Shown here in pieces: positions 1 through 8,261 of a stretch of 63,354 nucleotides of DNA. Position numbers and translations under genes: made by a program. The stretch's first letter is position 1; every line of letters starts with the position of its first letter. The notes below the pieces were generated by a model. It was not told where the DNA came from and did no database searches. It saw only the letters and a program-made list of their open reading frames with translations. Source of the DNA: Lentilactobacillus sp. Marseille-Q4993 (lineage in GTDB: Bacteria; Bacillota; Bacilli; Lactobacillales; Lactobacillaceae). The stretch covers positions 1 through 63,354 of the forward strand of contig NZ_CATNVB010000011.1 of NCBI RefSeq assembly GCF_951230165.1. The letters are read 5' to 3'.

Positions 1-41
1 TCATCTTTAATACTTAGTAAATTTTTGCTAATATTATCCAT
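1..41 (-). CDS. N-terminal fragment of an unidentified protein (runs off the left edge)
   Basis: An ATG at 41-39 on the minus strand opens a frame that reads MDNISKNLLSIKD and continues out of the window. It is preceded on that strand by AAAGGA about seven bases upstream, a fair ribosome binding site. Thirteen residues are too few to name a family. It lies downstream of the NADH dehydrogenase gene in the same direction, but a terminator-like hairpin separates them, so it is probably a separate transcription unit. Confidence 0.5.
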   Translation of the reverse strand, partial: MDNISKNLLSIKD

Positions 42-80
42 GCGGAGTCCTTTCTTTGAACGCTTTTAGTAGGGTGGTTT

Positions 81-101
81 AAAACGGAAGGTCTCCGTTT
101 T
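81..101. terminator. Short hairpin between NDH-2 and the left-edge gene
   Basis: AAAACGGA at 81-88 pairs with TCCGTTTT at 94-101 around a five-base loop. It has A/T runs on both sides, so it could act as a weak terminator in either direction. It sits just upstream of the left-edge gene and could instead be part of that gene's leader. Confidence 0.4.
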
Positions 102-121
102 TGTGTACCTTTAGAATATAC

Positions 122-168
122 AAAAAATCTGCTATCAGTGATAGAAAAATCTATCACCAACAACAGAT
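122..168 (-). terminator. Terminator of the NDH-2 gene
   Basis: Read on the minus strand, GTGATAG pairs perfectly with CTATCAC around a short T-rich loop. An outer ATCTG/CAGAT pair extends the stem, and a run of six T residues follows. It begins about a dozen bases past the stop codon of the NADH dehydrogenase gene. Confidence 0.75.
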
Positions 169-180
169 ATTGTAGAACCG

Positions 181-1824
181 TTATTTTCTAGTATATATCG
201 GTTGAGGTACGCCGTACCGCGCTCTGCCCCAGGATTTTTGAATCTTAGGAACTACCCAATAATCGAGGCCAAATGAACGACCTGAGCCATTTAAAAGGGC
301 AAAGGCAACGAATGGCACCCAAAGAGTAGTGGTACTCATCATCGTGAAGAAGAATAGGCAAATGACAATCAAGTTTGCTATAAACGTAAATAATCCAAAG
401 AATATCAAACAGCCTAGAACTGCTTCAAGCCAGCCAGCCCCACCGTGTTGAGTGATAATCCAGGGATTCCCACCATTCATATTGGCTAAACCATCAATAA
501 ATAGGGACAATCCAAAGAAAATTCTTAGTGGAACAGCCCACAAAACGTTTGCTCTCCTAGATGTGTGATATGAAAAGACTGTTCGGCCATTTCTAACCCA
601 GAAGAATTCATCCAAAATGTATTTCCATAGATAATATCCTGATGAAATACGAGTGAAGTATATAAAATTGGTGAAATGCTTCATAATGGTTGCCAGCCAA
701 CCTCTAACTCGTTTGCCACCAAATACCTGAGCAATTCCATAACGAGCACCAAATGAAACGGTGAAGCCCATGTTTTTGTCCTTAAATTCTTCGTACTCCT
801 TGCGACCCTCAATGTCAGAAATGATGTTATTGGAAGCAACGATTGCTTCATTTTCTGCTTCTTGGGCGGTCTGAGGAACAGCTCGCTCAGCTCCCTTTTC
901 TGTGGCGTTTGCATCATCACCTGCGACATAGATTGATTTATCCTCAAAACCTTTGGCTTGTAGGTACTCATTAGTAATTAGTCTGCCACCACGACCAGCC
1001 TCAATGCCAAATTCGTCAGCGACATGATTAGTTTTAACGCCGGCTGTCCAAATCAATGTGTTTGTAGAAATTGGATCATGACCCTTTATTTCAATATTAT
1101 CCTTATTTACTTGAGTGATGGCCGATGAGGTTAAAATTTCAACGTTGTTTTTCTTGAAGTAGCTTTCGGCGTGGGCCGCGTTAGTTCGATCCAGCATATT
1201 GATAATAGCAGGAGCAGCTTCAACGAGGACAATTTTAATCTCGTTAAGTTCAAGCTTATACTGGTTAGCTAGTACTTTTCGGTAATCAATAAGTTCACCA
1301 ACGGTTTCTGCACCAGTAAAACCAGAACCACACACGGCAATCGTTAACATTGACCGACGTTTTTGTGGATCACGTTCAATTGCACCAGCTCTAATAATTT
1401 CACTGATGTGGTTACGCAGACGAATTGCGTCCTCCATCGACCAGAGTGTGAACCCATTTTCCTTAACTCCTGGTGTTCCGAAGTCGTTTGGTTCGCCACC
1501 CATACTGATTAATAAACTATCATAGTCGTATGTGCCGTTTTCTGCTATTACCTTTTTGTTCTCCTTATCAACCTGGGTAACTGTGTCAGTAACTAGAGAA
1601 ACATTTTTGTGACTATGAAAAATCCTTTGTAAATCGTATTGAATACTTTCTGGGTCTACTCGATCAGTAGCGACCTCGTGAAGTTGTGTTAAGTATGTGA
1701 AATACGAGTGACGGTCAATTAATGTAATGTGAACGTCTGGATTGCTCTTGAAGTGCTTAGACAAGCGCTTGGTTGCGTAAACGCCAGCAAAACCAGCTCC
1801 AATGACCACAATGTTTTTTGCCAT
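181..1824 (-). CDS. Type 2 NADH dehydrogenase with C-terminal membrane domain
   Basis: A single-subunit, non-proton-pumping NADH:quinone oxidoreductase (NDH-2), which passes electrons from NADH through FAD to membrane quinone. The N-terminus has the dinucleotide-binding fingerprint VVIGAGFAGVYATKRL; a second nucleotide-binding stretch (AVCGSGFTGAETVGEL) lies near residue 165, and YVAGDDANA near residue 300 contacts FAD. Family members are usually about 400 residues, but this one has 547. The extra ~130 residues from about residue 414 carry several hydrophobic segments resembling a DoxX-like membrane domain (inference). A GGGGGG ribosome binding site precedes the ATG. It is divergent from cydABCD, its likely partner in oxygen reduction. 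Confidence 0.93.
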   Translation of the reverse strand: MAKNIVVIGAGFAGVYATKRLSKHFKSNPDVHITLIDRHSYFTYLTQLHEVATDRVDPESIQYDLQRIFHSHKNVSLVTDTVTQVDKENKKVIAENGTYDYDSLLISMGGEPNDFGTPGVKENGFTLWSMEDAIRLRNHISEIIRAGAIERDPQKRRSMLTIAVCGSGFTGAETVGELIDYRKVLANQYKLELNEIKIVLVEAAPAIINMLDRTNAAHAESYFKKNNVEILTSSAITQVNKDNIEIKGHDPISTNTLIWTAGVKTNHVADEFGIEAGRGGRLITNEYLQAKGFEDKSIYVAGDDANATEKGAERAVPQTAQEAENEAIVASNNIISDIEGRKEYEEFKDKNMGFTVSFGARYGIAQVFGGKRVRGWLATIMKHFTNFIYFTRISSGYYLWKYILDEFFWVRNGRTVFSYHTSRRANVLWAVPLRIFFGLSLFIDGLANMNGGNPWIITQHGGAGWLEAVLGCLIFFGLFTFIANLIVICLFFFTMMSTTTLWVPFVAFALLNGSGRSFGLDYWVVPKIQKSWGRARYGVPQPIYTRK

Positions 1825-2034
1825 TTATAATTCCCCCCTAAGACTTTGTGAAGTTAGAAGGTGCCTTTAGAATAATAATGATAGCAGTTACAACACCCTC
1901 GTTACGTTTAATTATAGATTTATCGAATTATTTTGTCTAATAATCGGTTGTATAAAATAAGTAAGTAATCCTTGATATATCTATATTTTTAATTGGTTAA
2001 TGGCATTTATTGTAATAATAATCACATATATTAA

Positions 2035-2063
2035 TTGAAACTTGTGAAACTTATTTCTATAAT
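2035..2063 (+). promoter_or_regulatory. Promoter of cydABCD
   Basis: TTGAAA (2035-2040) and TATAAT (2058-2063) are 17 bases apart, a near-consensus sigma-A promoter. The spacer contains TTGTGAAA (2042-2049), which equals the left half of the Rex operator consensus; no matching right half is present. The mRNA would start near 2070 and leave an untranslated leader of about 50 bases. Confidence 0.7.
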
Positions 2064-2118
2064 GAAGGAGTAGAAACGTACGTTATTATTGGACGTATTT
2101 TAAAGGGGGGATAAGGCA

Positions 2119-3585
2119 ATGATGAACGTTGCTATGTCTGTACTGTTTTTGTCGCGGTTTCAGTTCGCGATGACAACTGTGTTTCACTTCTTCTTCGTTC
2201 CGTTTTCAATTGGTTTAGCTTTTATTGTATCTATAATGGAAACTTTGTACGTTGTGAAAAAAGACGAAACGTACAAGAAGATGGCACAGTTCTGGGGAAA
2301 AATCTTTATATACAGCTTTGCGGTAGGTGTCGTTACCGGGATTATCCAAGAATTCCAATTCGGTATGAATTGGTCTGAATACTCTCGATTCATGGGTGAT
2401 ATTTTTGGTGCCCCACTTGCTATCGAAGCTTTAGCTGCATTTTTCCTCGAGTCAACTTTTATTGGTTTGTGGATGTTTACTTGGGATAGAGTTAAGCCCG
2501 CAATTCACTCACTGTTTATTTGGTTAGTTGCATTTGGTTCTTCGTTATCAGCTCTCTGGATTCTTGCTGCAAATAGTTTTATGCAGAACCCGGTTGGCTA
2601 CATCATCAACTCTCAAACTCACAGAGTTCAGATGACAAGCTTTAGCGCTGTGGTTGGTAACAAACAATTATGGTATGAATTTCCACACGTTGTGCTTGGG
2701 GCTTTCTTGACAGCTGCTTTTGTAGTCGCAGGTTGTTCAGCATGGCGGTTATTAAAAAAAGACAATGTACATTTCTACAGAAAAACGATCAAAGTTTCTC
2801 TCATCGTTGGGTTGGTTGCTTGTTTAGGATCAATTTGGTCCGGCGATTTGCAAACTAAGTACTTGGTCAATAATCAACCAATGAAGTTTGCCGCTATGGA
2901 AGGACTATACAAGAATTCCAATAAGAATGGTGACTGGACAATGGTTGCTAACTTTGATGGTCACAAGAAGACTTGGTCGATTGAAGTTCCTAAGGTTCTT
3001 AACATTTTGACTTATCACCGTTTAAACGGGCCAACAATTAAAGGACAAGAACAGGTTAACAAGGAATTAAAGGCTAAGTATGGCGACAAGCAAAAAGACG
3101 TGAAGAACTATTATGTACCAACTAAGACGTTATTCTGGAGCTTCCGGGTAATGGCTGGTTCAGCTGCTTTGTTTGCATTAGTTGCAATTGTCGGTCTGTG
3201 GTTCAACCGGAAGAAATCCGATGCTATCGTTAAGCAGAAGTGGTTCTTATACATCATGGGACTCTGCCTCTGGTTACCATTTATCGCAAATACCGCTGGT
3301 TGGTTTATTACTGAGTTTGGTCGGTACCCATGGGTTGTTTATGGATTACTAACAATCGCTGATGCGGTATCACCAACATCTACAGTTGGTTCGTTATTAT
3401 TTACTAATATCGTCTTCTTCCTTGTGTTTGCATCACTTGGTGCGGTTATGATCGTATTGAGTCACCGAGTACTGAAAAACGGTCCTGATGCTGAACTCAA
3501 ACACGGTTACCTCGTCGACGATTCTGGCAACGACAGTGACTTGAAGAATGACCCTTATGAAATGGGGGCGGCAAACCATGACTAA
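2119..3585 (+). CDS. cydA: Cytochrome bd ubiquinol/menaquinol oxidase subunit I
   Basis: Quinol-oxidising, haem-carrying subunit of cytochrome bd oxidase, which reduces oxygen to water in the cytoplasmic membrane. The expected haem ligands and acidic residues are visible: His23 (VFHFFFVPFSIG), Glu103 and Glu111 (AIEALAAFFLEST), His190 (FPHVVLGAF) and a later Met in VMAGSAALF. The quinol-binding Q-loop, roughly residues 245-345, is of the short type usual in Firmicutes. At 488 residues it has the family length. A strong GGGGGG ribosome binding site precedes two consecutive ATG codons, of which the first is taken. The gene overlaps cydB by 8 bases. Haem is needed for function; no haem synthesis genes are in view. 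Confidence 0.97.
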   Translation: MMNVAMSVLFLSRFQFAMTTVFHFFFVPFSIGLAFIVSIMETLYVVKKDETYKKMAQFWGKIFIYSFAVGVVTGIIQEFQFGMNWSEYSRFMGDIFGAPLAIEALAAFFLESTFIGLWMFTWDRVKPAIHSLFIWLVAFGSSLSALWILAANSFMQNPVGYIINSQTHRVQMTSFSAVVGNKQLWYEFPHVVLGAFLTAAFVVAGCSAWRLLKKDNVHFYRKTIKVSLIVGLVACLGSIWSGDLQTKYLVNNQPMKFAAMEGLYKNSNKNGDWTMVANFDGHKKTWSIEVPKVLNILTYHRLNGPTIKGQEQVNKELKAKYGDKQKDVKNYYVPTKTLFWSFRVMAGSAALFALVAIVGLWFNRKKSDAIVKQKWFLYIMGLCLWLPFIANTAGWFITEFGRYPWVVYGLLTIADAVSPTSTVGSLLFTNIVFFLVFASLGAVMIVLSHRVLKNGPDAELKHGYLVDDSGNDSDLKNDPYEMGAANHD

Positions 3586-4591
3586 TCTACAATTTATTTG
3601 GTTCTTATTGATTGGGGTTCTGTTTAGTGGTTTCTTCTTCCTTGAGGGCTTTGATTTTGGGATTGGAATGGCTGTTCGGTCATTTGCTAAAACCACGGCC
3701 GAGAGAGACGTGATCATTCAAACAATTGGGCCTCACTGGGATGGTAACGAAGTTTGGTTACTAACTGCTGGTGGTGCAATGTTTGCATCGTTTCCAATGT
3801 GGTATGCTTCACTATTCTCAGGATATTATCTAGTTCTATTCCTAATTTTATTAGCCTTGATTTTTAGAGGGGTCTCCTTTGAATTTAGGGCAAACGTTTT
3901 GACAGATACTTGGCGAAACTTCTGGGAATGGGCGGCTACTATCGGTAGTTTCTGCGCCGCATTCCTATTTGGAATGATGTTTGTAAGTATGATTCAAGGG
4001 GTTCCTTTGGATGCTGAAGGTAACATGCGTGCGACATTTACAACTTACGTCAACATCTTTTCAATCGTTGGTGGCGTTGCTGTTTCGCTACTCTGTTATA
4101 TTCACGGGTTGAACTTTATCCGGTTAAAGACAGAAGGTAGTCTTCGTGAACGAGCTCAGAAATGGTCTATGTATCTTTATCCAGTTTTGTTAGCTGGTGA
4201 AGTTGTCTTTGCAGTATTGCTTTACTTCATGACTGACTTTATTAAGAATAAACCAGTTTCAAGTATTGCCATTTTGGCATTCATCGTTATCATGTCCGTT
4301 TTGGCTTGGTACTTTGCAAAGTCACAGCATGATTGGGGTTCATTTATCTCCAGTGGATTGACTCTAATTGGAATCGTTGTCTTGATTTTTAATGGTATCT
4401 TCCCAAGGGTCATGGTTGGAGCTAACAACGTTAACTCAATTTTGATCAAGGATGCTTCAAGTTCTCCATATACGTTGAAACTCATGACAATTATCACGTT
4501 CACAATATTGCCAATTATGTTGATTTACTTCATTTGGAGTTATTGGGTATTTTACAAACGAATTAAATCACCAAAACAAGCTGCGGAATAG
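3578..4591 (+). CDS. cydB: Cytochrome bd oxidase subunit II
   Basis: Second membrane subunit of cytochrome bd oxidase, which stabilises the haem-bearing subunit. The start LEGFDFGIGM around residue 22 and the conserved GPHWDGNEVWLL with Asp55 are family hallmarks, and eight or nine hydrophobic segments follow. I chose the ATG at 3578, preceded by GGGGGCG, rather than the in-frame upstream ATG at 3548, because the protein then begins MTNLQFIWF like known homologues. The start lies inside the end of cydA, so the two are translationally coupled. The length (337 residues) is normal. Confidence 0.96.
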   Translation: MTNLQFIWFLLIGVLFSGFFFLEGFDFGIGMAVRSFAKTTAERDVIIQTIGPHWDGNEVWLLTAGGAMFASFPMWYASLFSGYYLVLFLILLALIFRGVSFEFRANVLTDTWRNFWEWAATIGSFCAAFLFGMMFVSMIQGVPLDAEGNMRATFTTYVNIFSIVGGVAVSLLCYIHGLNFIRLKTEGSLRERAQKWSMYLYPVLLAGEVVFAVLLYFMTDFIKNKPVSSIAILAFIVIMSVLAWYFAKSQHDWGSFISSGLTLIGIVVLIFNGIFPRVMVGANNVNSILIKDASSSPYTLKLMTIITFTILPIMLIYFIWSYWVFYKRIKSPKQAAE

Positions 4592-4625
4592 TTCTGCAGG
4601 ATAAAAATAAGTTAATAACTAAGCG

Positions 4626-4672
4626 AGGGTGGGTAAATATTTTCACTGATGACGAGAATATTTACCCACCTT
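4626..4672 (+). other. Strong hairpin without U-tract between cydB and cydD
   Basis: The arms 4626-4643 and 4655-4672 form an 18-bp stem with a few G-U pairs around an 11-base loop; its core is GGGTGGGTAAATATT against AATATTTACCC. No T-run follows on either strand, so it is a poor intrinsic terminator. Its place between the structural genes and the transporter genes suggests an mRNA stability or processing element that sets cydAB above cydDC (inference). Confidence 0.7.
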
Positions 4673-4726
4673 GCGTACATATGGACAAGCCTATTAAGAC
4701 TTGTTCACTGAGATGGAGTGAGAAAA

Positions 4727-6463
4727 TTGATTGATAAACGACTCTTCGATTTGCCAGGAATGAGGCAAAAAGTAGTCACGTTAGCTGGGCTGGTACTGAT
4801 TCAAGCGATAATGATTATCCTCCAAGCTAGATACCTTGCGGTTGCAATTGTTAATCTGTGGGAATTAAAACCATTAGGAACAATTATCCTTCCCAGTTGC
4901 ATTTTTGCAATTGCCTTTATGATGCGCCATGTCATTACGGTAGTTGAGAACAGAACTTTCTTTCCGTTTGTGGAAGAAACCTCTGGTAAAATGCGAAAAG
5001 ACTTAATGAAGAAAATCTTTAAGTTAGGTCCATCCGAAATTGAAAAACGGGGAACCGGGAACATGGTAACAATGGCTCTCGAAGGAATTGATCAGGTTCA
5101 GACGTACTTGATGTTGGTGATGATCAAGGTGCTTGATATGTCCATTACCCCGTGGCTGATATTAGTCTATATTGGGGTTCTGCAACTTAAGCAGGCAGCT
5201 TTTTTGCTGATTATCTATCCCGTAATTATTCTGTTTATGATTATTTTGGGGTTAGCTGCTCAGAGCAAAGCAGACTCACAGTATGAGGGCTATCAAAGAT
5301 TGTCTAATCACTTTGTTGATACTTTGCGGGGCCTTTCGACTTTGAAACAGTTGGGGTTGTCTAAACAGTATGCGGATAACGTATATTCTGTTAGTGAGTC
5401 ATATCGCAAACAAACGATGGCGACGCTAACGATCGCTATGACCTCGACCTTCGCCCTTGATTTCTTCACAACCTTATCGATTGCAGTTGTGGCCGTCTTT
5501 CTTGGATTTGATTTAATGGACGGAAAAGTCTTGTTGTTGCCAGCGTTGACAATCTTAACCTTGGCACCAGAGTATTTCTTACCAATTAGAAACTTTGCTA
5601 ATGATTATCATGCAACCCTAAATGGGAAAAATGCGATGACCGCCGTTTTGTCAGTTTTGAATGAACCGGAAATTAAGGATAACGAGGTTTTAAAGCCAAT
5701 TACTTGGGATTTAAATAGTCAGGTTGCTTTTAACGATATAAACGTAACGTATTCAAATGCGGAAAGACAGGCATTAAAAGACGTTTCATTCACCGCACGG
5801 GGTTACTCGAAGATTGGGATTATTGGCAAGTCTGGGTCTGGTAAATCGACCCTAATTAATACAATTAGTGGTTTTTTGACTCCAGATAACGAAAATGGTG
5901 GCCAAATCACCGTTAATGGTCAGCGAGTGCCTCACCTTAATCAAAAAAACTGGCAAAACCAATTTCTATATATTCCGCAGAACCCATACATTTTCCACCT
6001 CACATTAGCTGAGAACATTGCTTTTTACACGCCAACAGCAACGCCCGCTCAAATCAATCAGGCCTGTGAAAAAGCCGGGTTATCGGATTGGATCAATACT
6101 CTTCCTGATGGAATGGATACTTTGATTGGTGAGGGTGGCCGATCAGTGAGTGGGGGACAAGCTCAACGGATTGCACTTGCCAGAGCGTTTCTTGATGATT
6201 CTCGGCGAATTCTCCTATTCGACGAACCCACTGCGCATTTGGACATTGAAACCGAAATTAATCTTAAAAGAGATATTCTTCCCGTGCTAAATGACCATTT
6301 GGTCTTTTTTGCAACTCACAGGCTTCACTGGATAAATGAGATGGACTACGTGTTGGTTATGGATCATGGCAAGATTGTTGAACAGGGAACCCCTGATCAA
6401 TTGGCTAGTCAAAACGGGATGTATGTCGAGCTTAGGAAAGAAATGGAGGAAAACCAACTATGA
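4727..6463 (+). CDS. cydD: ABC transporter CydD, cytochrome bd assembly
   Basis: One half of the heterodimeric CydDC ABC exporter needed to assemble cytochrome bd; in E. coli it has been reported to move cysteine and glutathione or to affect haem. The N-terminal ~310 residues hold six hydrophobic segments. The ATPase domain has Walker A GKSGSGKST near residue 368, signature SVSGGQAQR and Walker B ILLFDEPTAHLD. I prefer the TTG at 4727, nine bases after GGAG, to the in-frame GTG at 4718, which abuts that site. The last four bases (ATGA) overlap the next gene. Confidence 0.93.
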   Translation: MIDKRLFDLPGMRQKVVTLAGLVLIQAIMIILQARYLAVAIVNLWELKPLGTIILPSCIFAIAFMMRHVITVVENRTFFPFVEETSGKMRKDLMKKIFKLGPSEIEKRGTGNMVTMALEGIDQVQTYLMLVMIKVLDMSITPWLILVYIGVLQLKQAAFLLIIYPVIILFMIILGLAAQSKADSQYEGYQRLSNHFVDTLRGLSTLKQLGLSKQYADNVYSVSESYRKQTMATLTIAMTSTFALDFFTTLSIAVVAVFLGFDLMDGKVLLLPALTILTLAPEYFLPIRNFANDYHATLNGKNAMTAVLSVLNEPEIKDNEVLKPITWDLNSQVAFNDINVTYSNAERQALKDVSFTARGYSKIGIIGKSGSGKSTLINTISGFLTPDNENGGQITVNGQRVPHLNQKNWQNQFLYIPQNPYIFHLTLAENIAFYTPTATPAQINQACEKAGLSDWINTLPDGMDTLIGEGGRSVSGGQAQRIALARAFLDDSRRILLFDEPTAHLDIETEINLKRDILPVLNDHLVFFATHRLHWINEMDYVLVMDHGKIVEQGTPDQLASQNGMYVELRKEMEENQL

Positions 6464-8202
6464 AAAATTTGCGAAAAACATTCAAAAATGATTCATGGGT
6501 AATGCCCTATCTCCGCAAATACAAAGGACTATTACTCTTGGTTCTCTTTCTCGGATTCATGACATTCTTCTCCGCTGGCGCCTTGATGTTTAATTCCGGC
6601 TACCTAATCAGTGAAGCTGCAAGAATGCCATCAAGCATCATCTATATCTATATTCCGGTTGTTCTCGCGCGGGCATTCGGAATTGCTCGACCAGTATTTA
6701 GGTACGCCGAACGATTGACGAGTCATAATTGGGTGTTAAGAATTGTTTCTGATTTTAGAAAGAAACTGTATCAAACGGTTGAGCGAAAGGCAGTGGCAAT
6801 TCAGCGTTCGCACCAAACCGGAGATATCCTCAGTATCTTAGCCGATGATATCGAACACATTGAAAACTTATACCTAAGAACTGTGTTCCCAATGGTAATT
6901 GGCTGGTTGCTGTATATCTTTGTGATTGTTGGAGTTGGGTACTTTAATCTTGTTACTGCAGCAATCATGGCAATTTTACCTGGAGTAATTGTTATTTTAT
7001 TACCGTTAGTGTCAGTTTTGACTAACGGGGCTCGTGAGTTTCAGCAACATCAAATTCAACACCAGTTTTATACTAATTTAACGGATGAAGTTATTGGCCT
7101 ATCTGACTGGTTGATTTCTGGTCGCTACACCGATTTCCTTAAATTGCAGGATGATCCAATTGATAAGATTGCTGCTTTAAGACGAAAGGACCATTTCTAT
7201 CAATGGTGGCGGGGGTTGTTCGTCCAATTTATCATTTTGTTAGCAGTTCTGGTGTTATTGATTTGGACTGGGATCCAGTTTACCGACACAAAGTGGCATG
7301 CAGATTGGGTAGCAGCGTTTGCTTTAGCGTTGTTCCCAGCTGTTGATCCGTTCCTAAGTATCAGTCAAGCTGCCTCAGAGTGGCCTATATACCGGCGCTC
7401 AATTGAACGAGTAAATCAACTTGATCAAGATACAGAACGGAAGCTACCCGCGCAGAGTGATTTGGCAGGTAAGTTTGAAAATCTGACAATTGAAAATCTT
7501 AATTTTAGCTATGACGATGGTGGCAAAAACATTATCAATAATCTTTCCTTGACTGTAAAACGGGGAGAGAAGGTCGCCCTTCTAGGTCCGAGCGGAACAG
7601 GGAAGAGCACGTTACTTAAATTAATAATTGGGGATGAGCTTCCCACCGATGGTAGTGTGACGATTAATGGGATGTCAGTGGCAAAACTGCAAGCAGAGCG
7701 ATCCCGTATTTTTGGAGTGCTAGATCAAAACCCATATTTGTTCAATACTACTGTGATGAATAACGTGCGCTTGGGAAACCCAAATGCAAGTGATGACAGG
7801 GTCAAAGAGGCCGTCGCCGCGGTTGGATTGCAGGACCTGATTGAATCGCTTCCCGACAAGTATAATACAGAGGTTCAGGAAGCGGGCCAACGTTTTTCTG
7901 GAGGAGAACGGCAACGCCTTTCCCTTGCTAGATTGTTGTTACAAGACGCTCCCATCATAATTCTGGATGAACCGACAGTTAGCTTGGATCCAATTACAGA
8001 ACGGAAGCTACTAGACCAAGTATTTGATCTTTTGGCTGACAAGACGATTATTTGGGTAACTCATCATTTGGCTGGAGTTGCTCACGTTGACCAAGTTAGA
8101 TTTTTGAATCATGGTGAATTTACAATGGCAGGCAAGCCAGGTGACCTTTATCAAAGTAATGATCATTTCAAACAGTTGTATGATCTGGATCGAGGAAAAT
8201 AA
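6460..8202 (+). CDS. cydC: ABC transporter CydC, cytochrome bd assembly
   Basis: Partner half-transporter of CydD. Membrane helices occupy about the first 310 residues, followed by an ATPase domain with Walker A LLGPSGTGKST, signature FSGGERQRLSLAR and Walker B IIILDEPTVSLD. The 580-residue length matches single half-transporters of this family. The ATGA overlap with cydD implies translational coupling and equal amounts of the two subunits. It is the last gene of the cyd cluster and is followed directly by a strong bidirectional terminator. The C/D labels rest on gene order, since the two halves are similar. Confidence 0.93.
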   Translation: MKNLRKTFKNDSWVMPYLRKYKGLLLLVLFLGFMTFFSAGALMFNSGYLISEAARMPSSIIYIYIPVVLARAFGIARPVFRYAERLTSHNWVLRIVSDFRKKLYQTVERKAVAIQRSHQTGDILSILADDIEHIENLYLRTVFPMVIGWLLYIFVIVGVGYFNLVTAAIMAILPGVIVILLPLVSVLTNGAREFQQHQIQHQFYTNLTDEVIGLSDWLISGRYTDFLKLQDDPIDKIAALRRKDHFYQWWRGLFVQFIILLAVLVLLIWTGIQFTDTKWHADWVAAFALALFPAVDPFLSISQAASEWPIYRRSIERVNQLDQDTERKLPAQSDLAGKFENLTIENLNFSYDDGGKNIINNLSLTVKRGEKVALLGPSGTGKSTLLKLIIGDELPTDGSVTINGMSVAKLQAERSRIFGVLDQNPYLFNTTVMNNVRLGNPNASDDRVKEAVAAVGLQDLIESLPDKYNTEVQEAGQRFSGGERQRLSLARLLLQDAPIIILDEPTVSLDPITERKLLDQVFDLLADKTIIWVTHHLAGVAHVDQVRFLNHGEFTMAGKPGDLYQSNDHFKQLYDLDRGK

Positions 8203-8211
8203 ATAATTAAC

Positions 8212-8252
8212 AAAACGGCCACAATTTCAAATCCGAAATTGTGGCCGTTTTA
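8212..8252. terminator. Bidirectional terminator between cydC and the polyprenyl synthase gene
   Basis: AAAACGGCCACAATTTC pairs with GAAATTGTGGCCGTTTT, a perfect 17-bp stem around a six-base loop. Four T residues lie on each strand. It serves the converging cyd cluster and polyprenyl synthase gene. Confidence 0.9.
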
Positions 8253-8261
8253 TTAGCAAAT

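Noticed and set aside
2042-2063. A complete Rex operator in the cydA promoter
   Set aside because: Only the left half TTGTGAAA is present; no TTCACAA half at the right spacing is seen.
4626-4672. Hairpin after cydB as an intrinsic terminator
   Set aside because: No U-tract follows on either strand, and cydDC continue in the same direction; reported as an unexplained hairpin instead.
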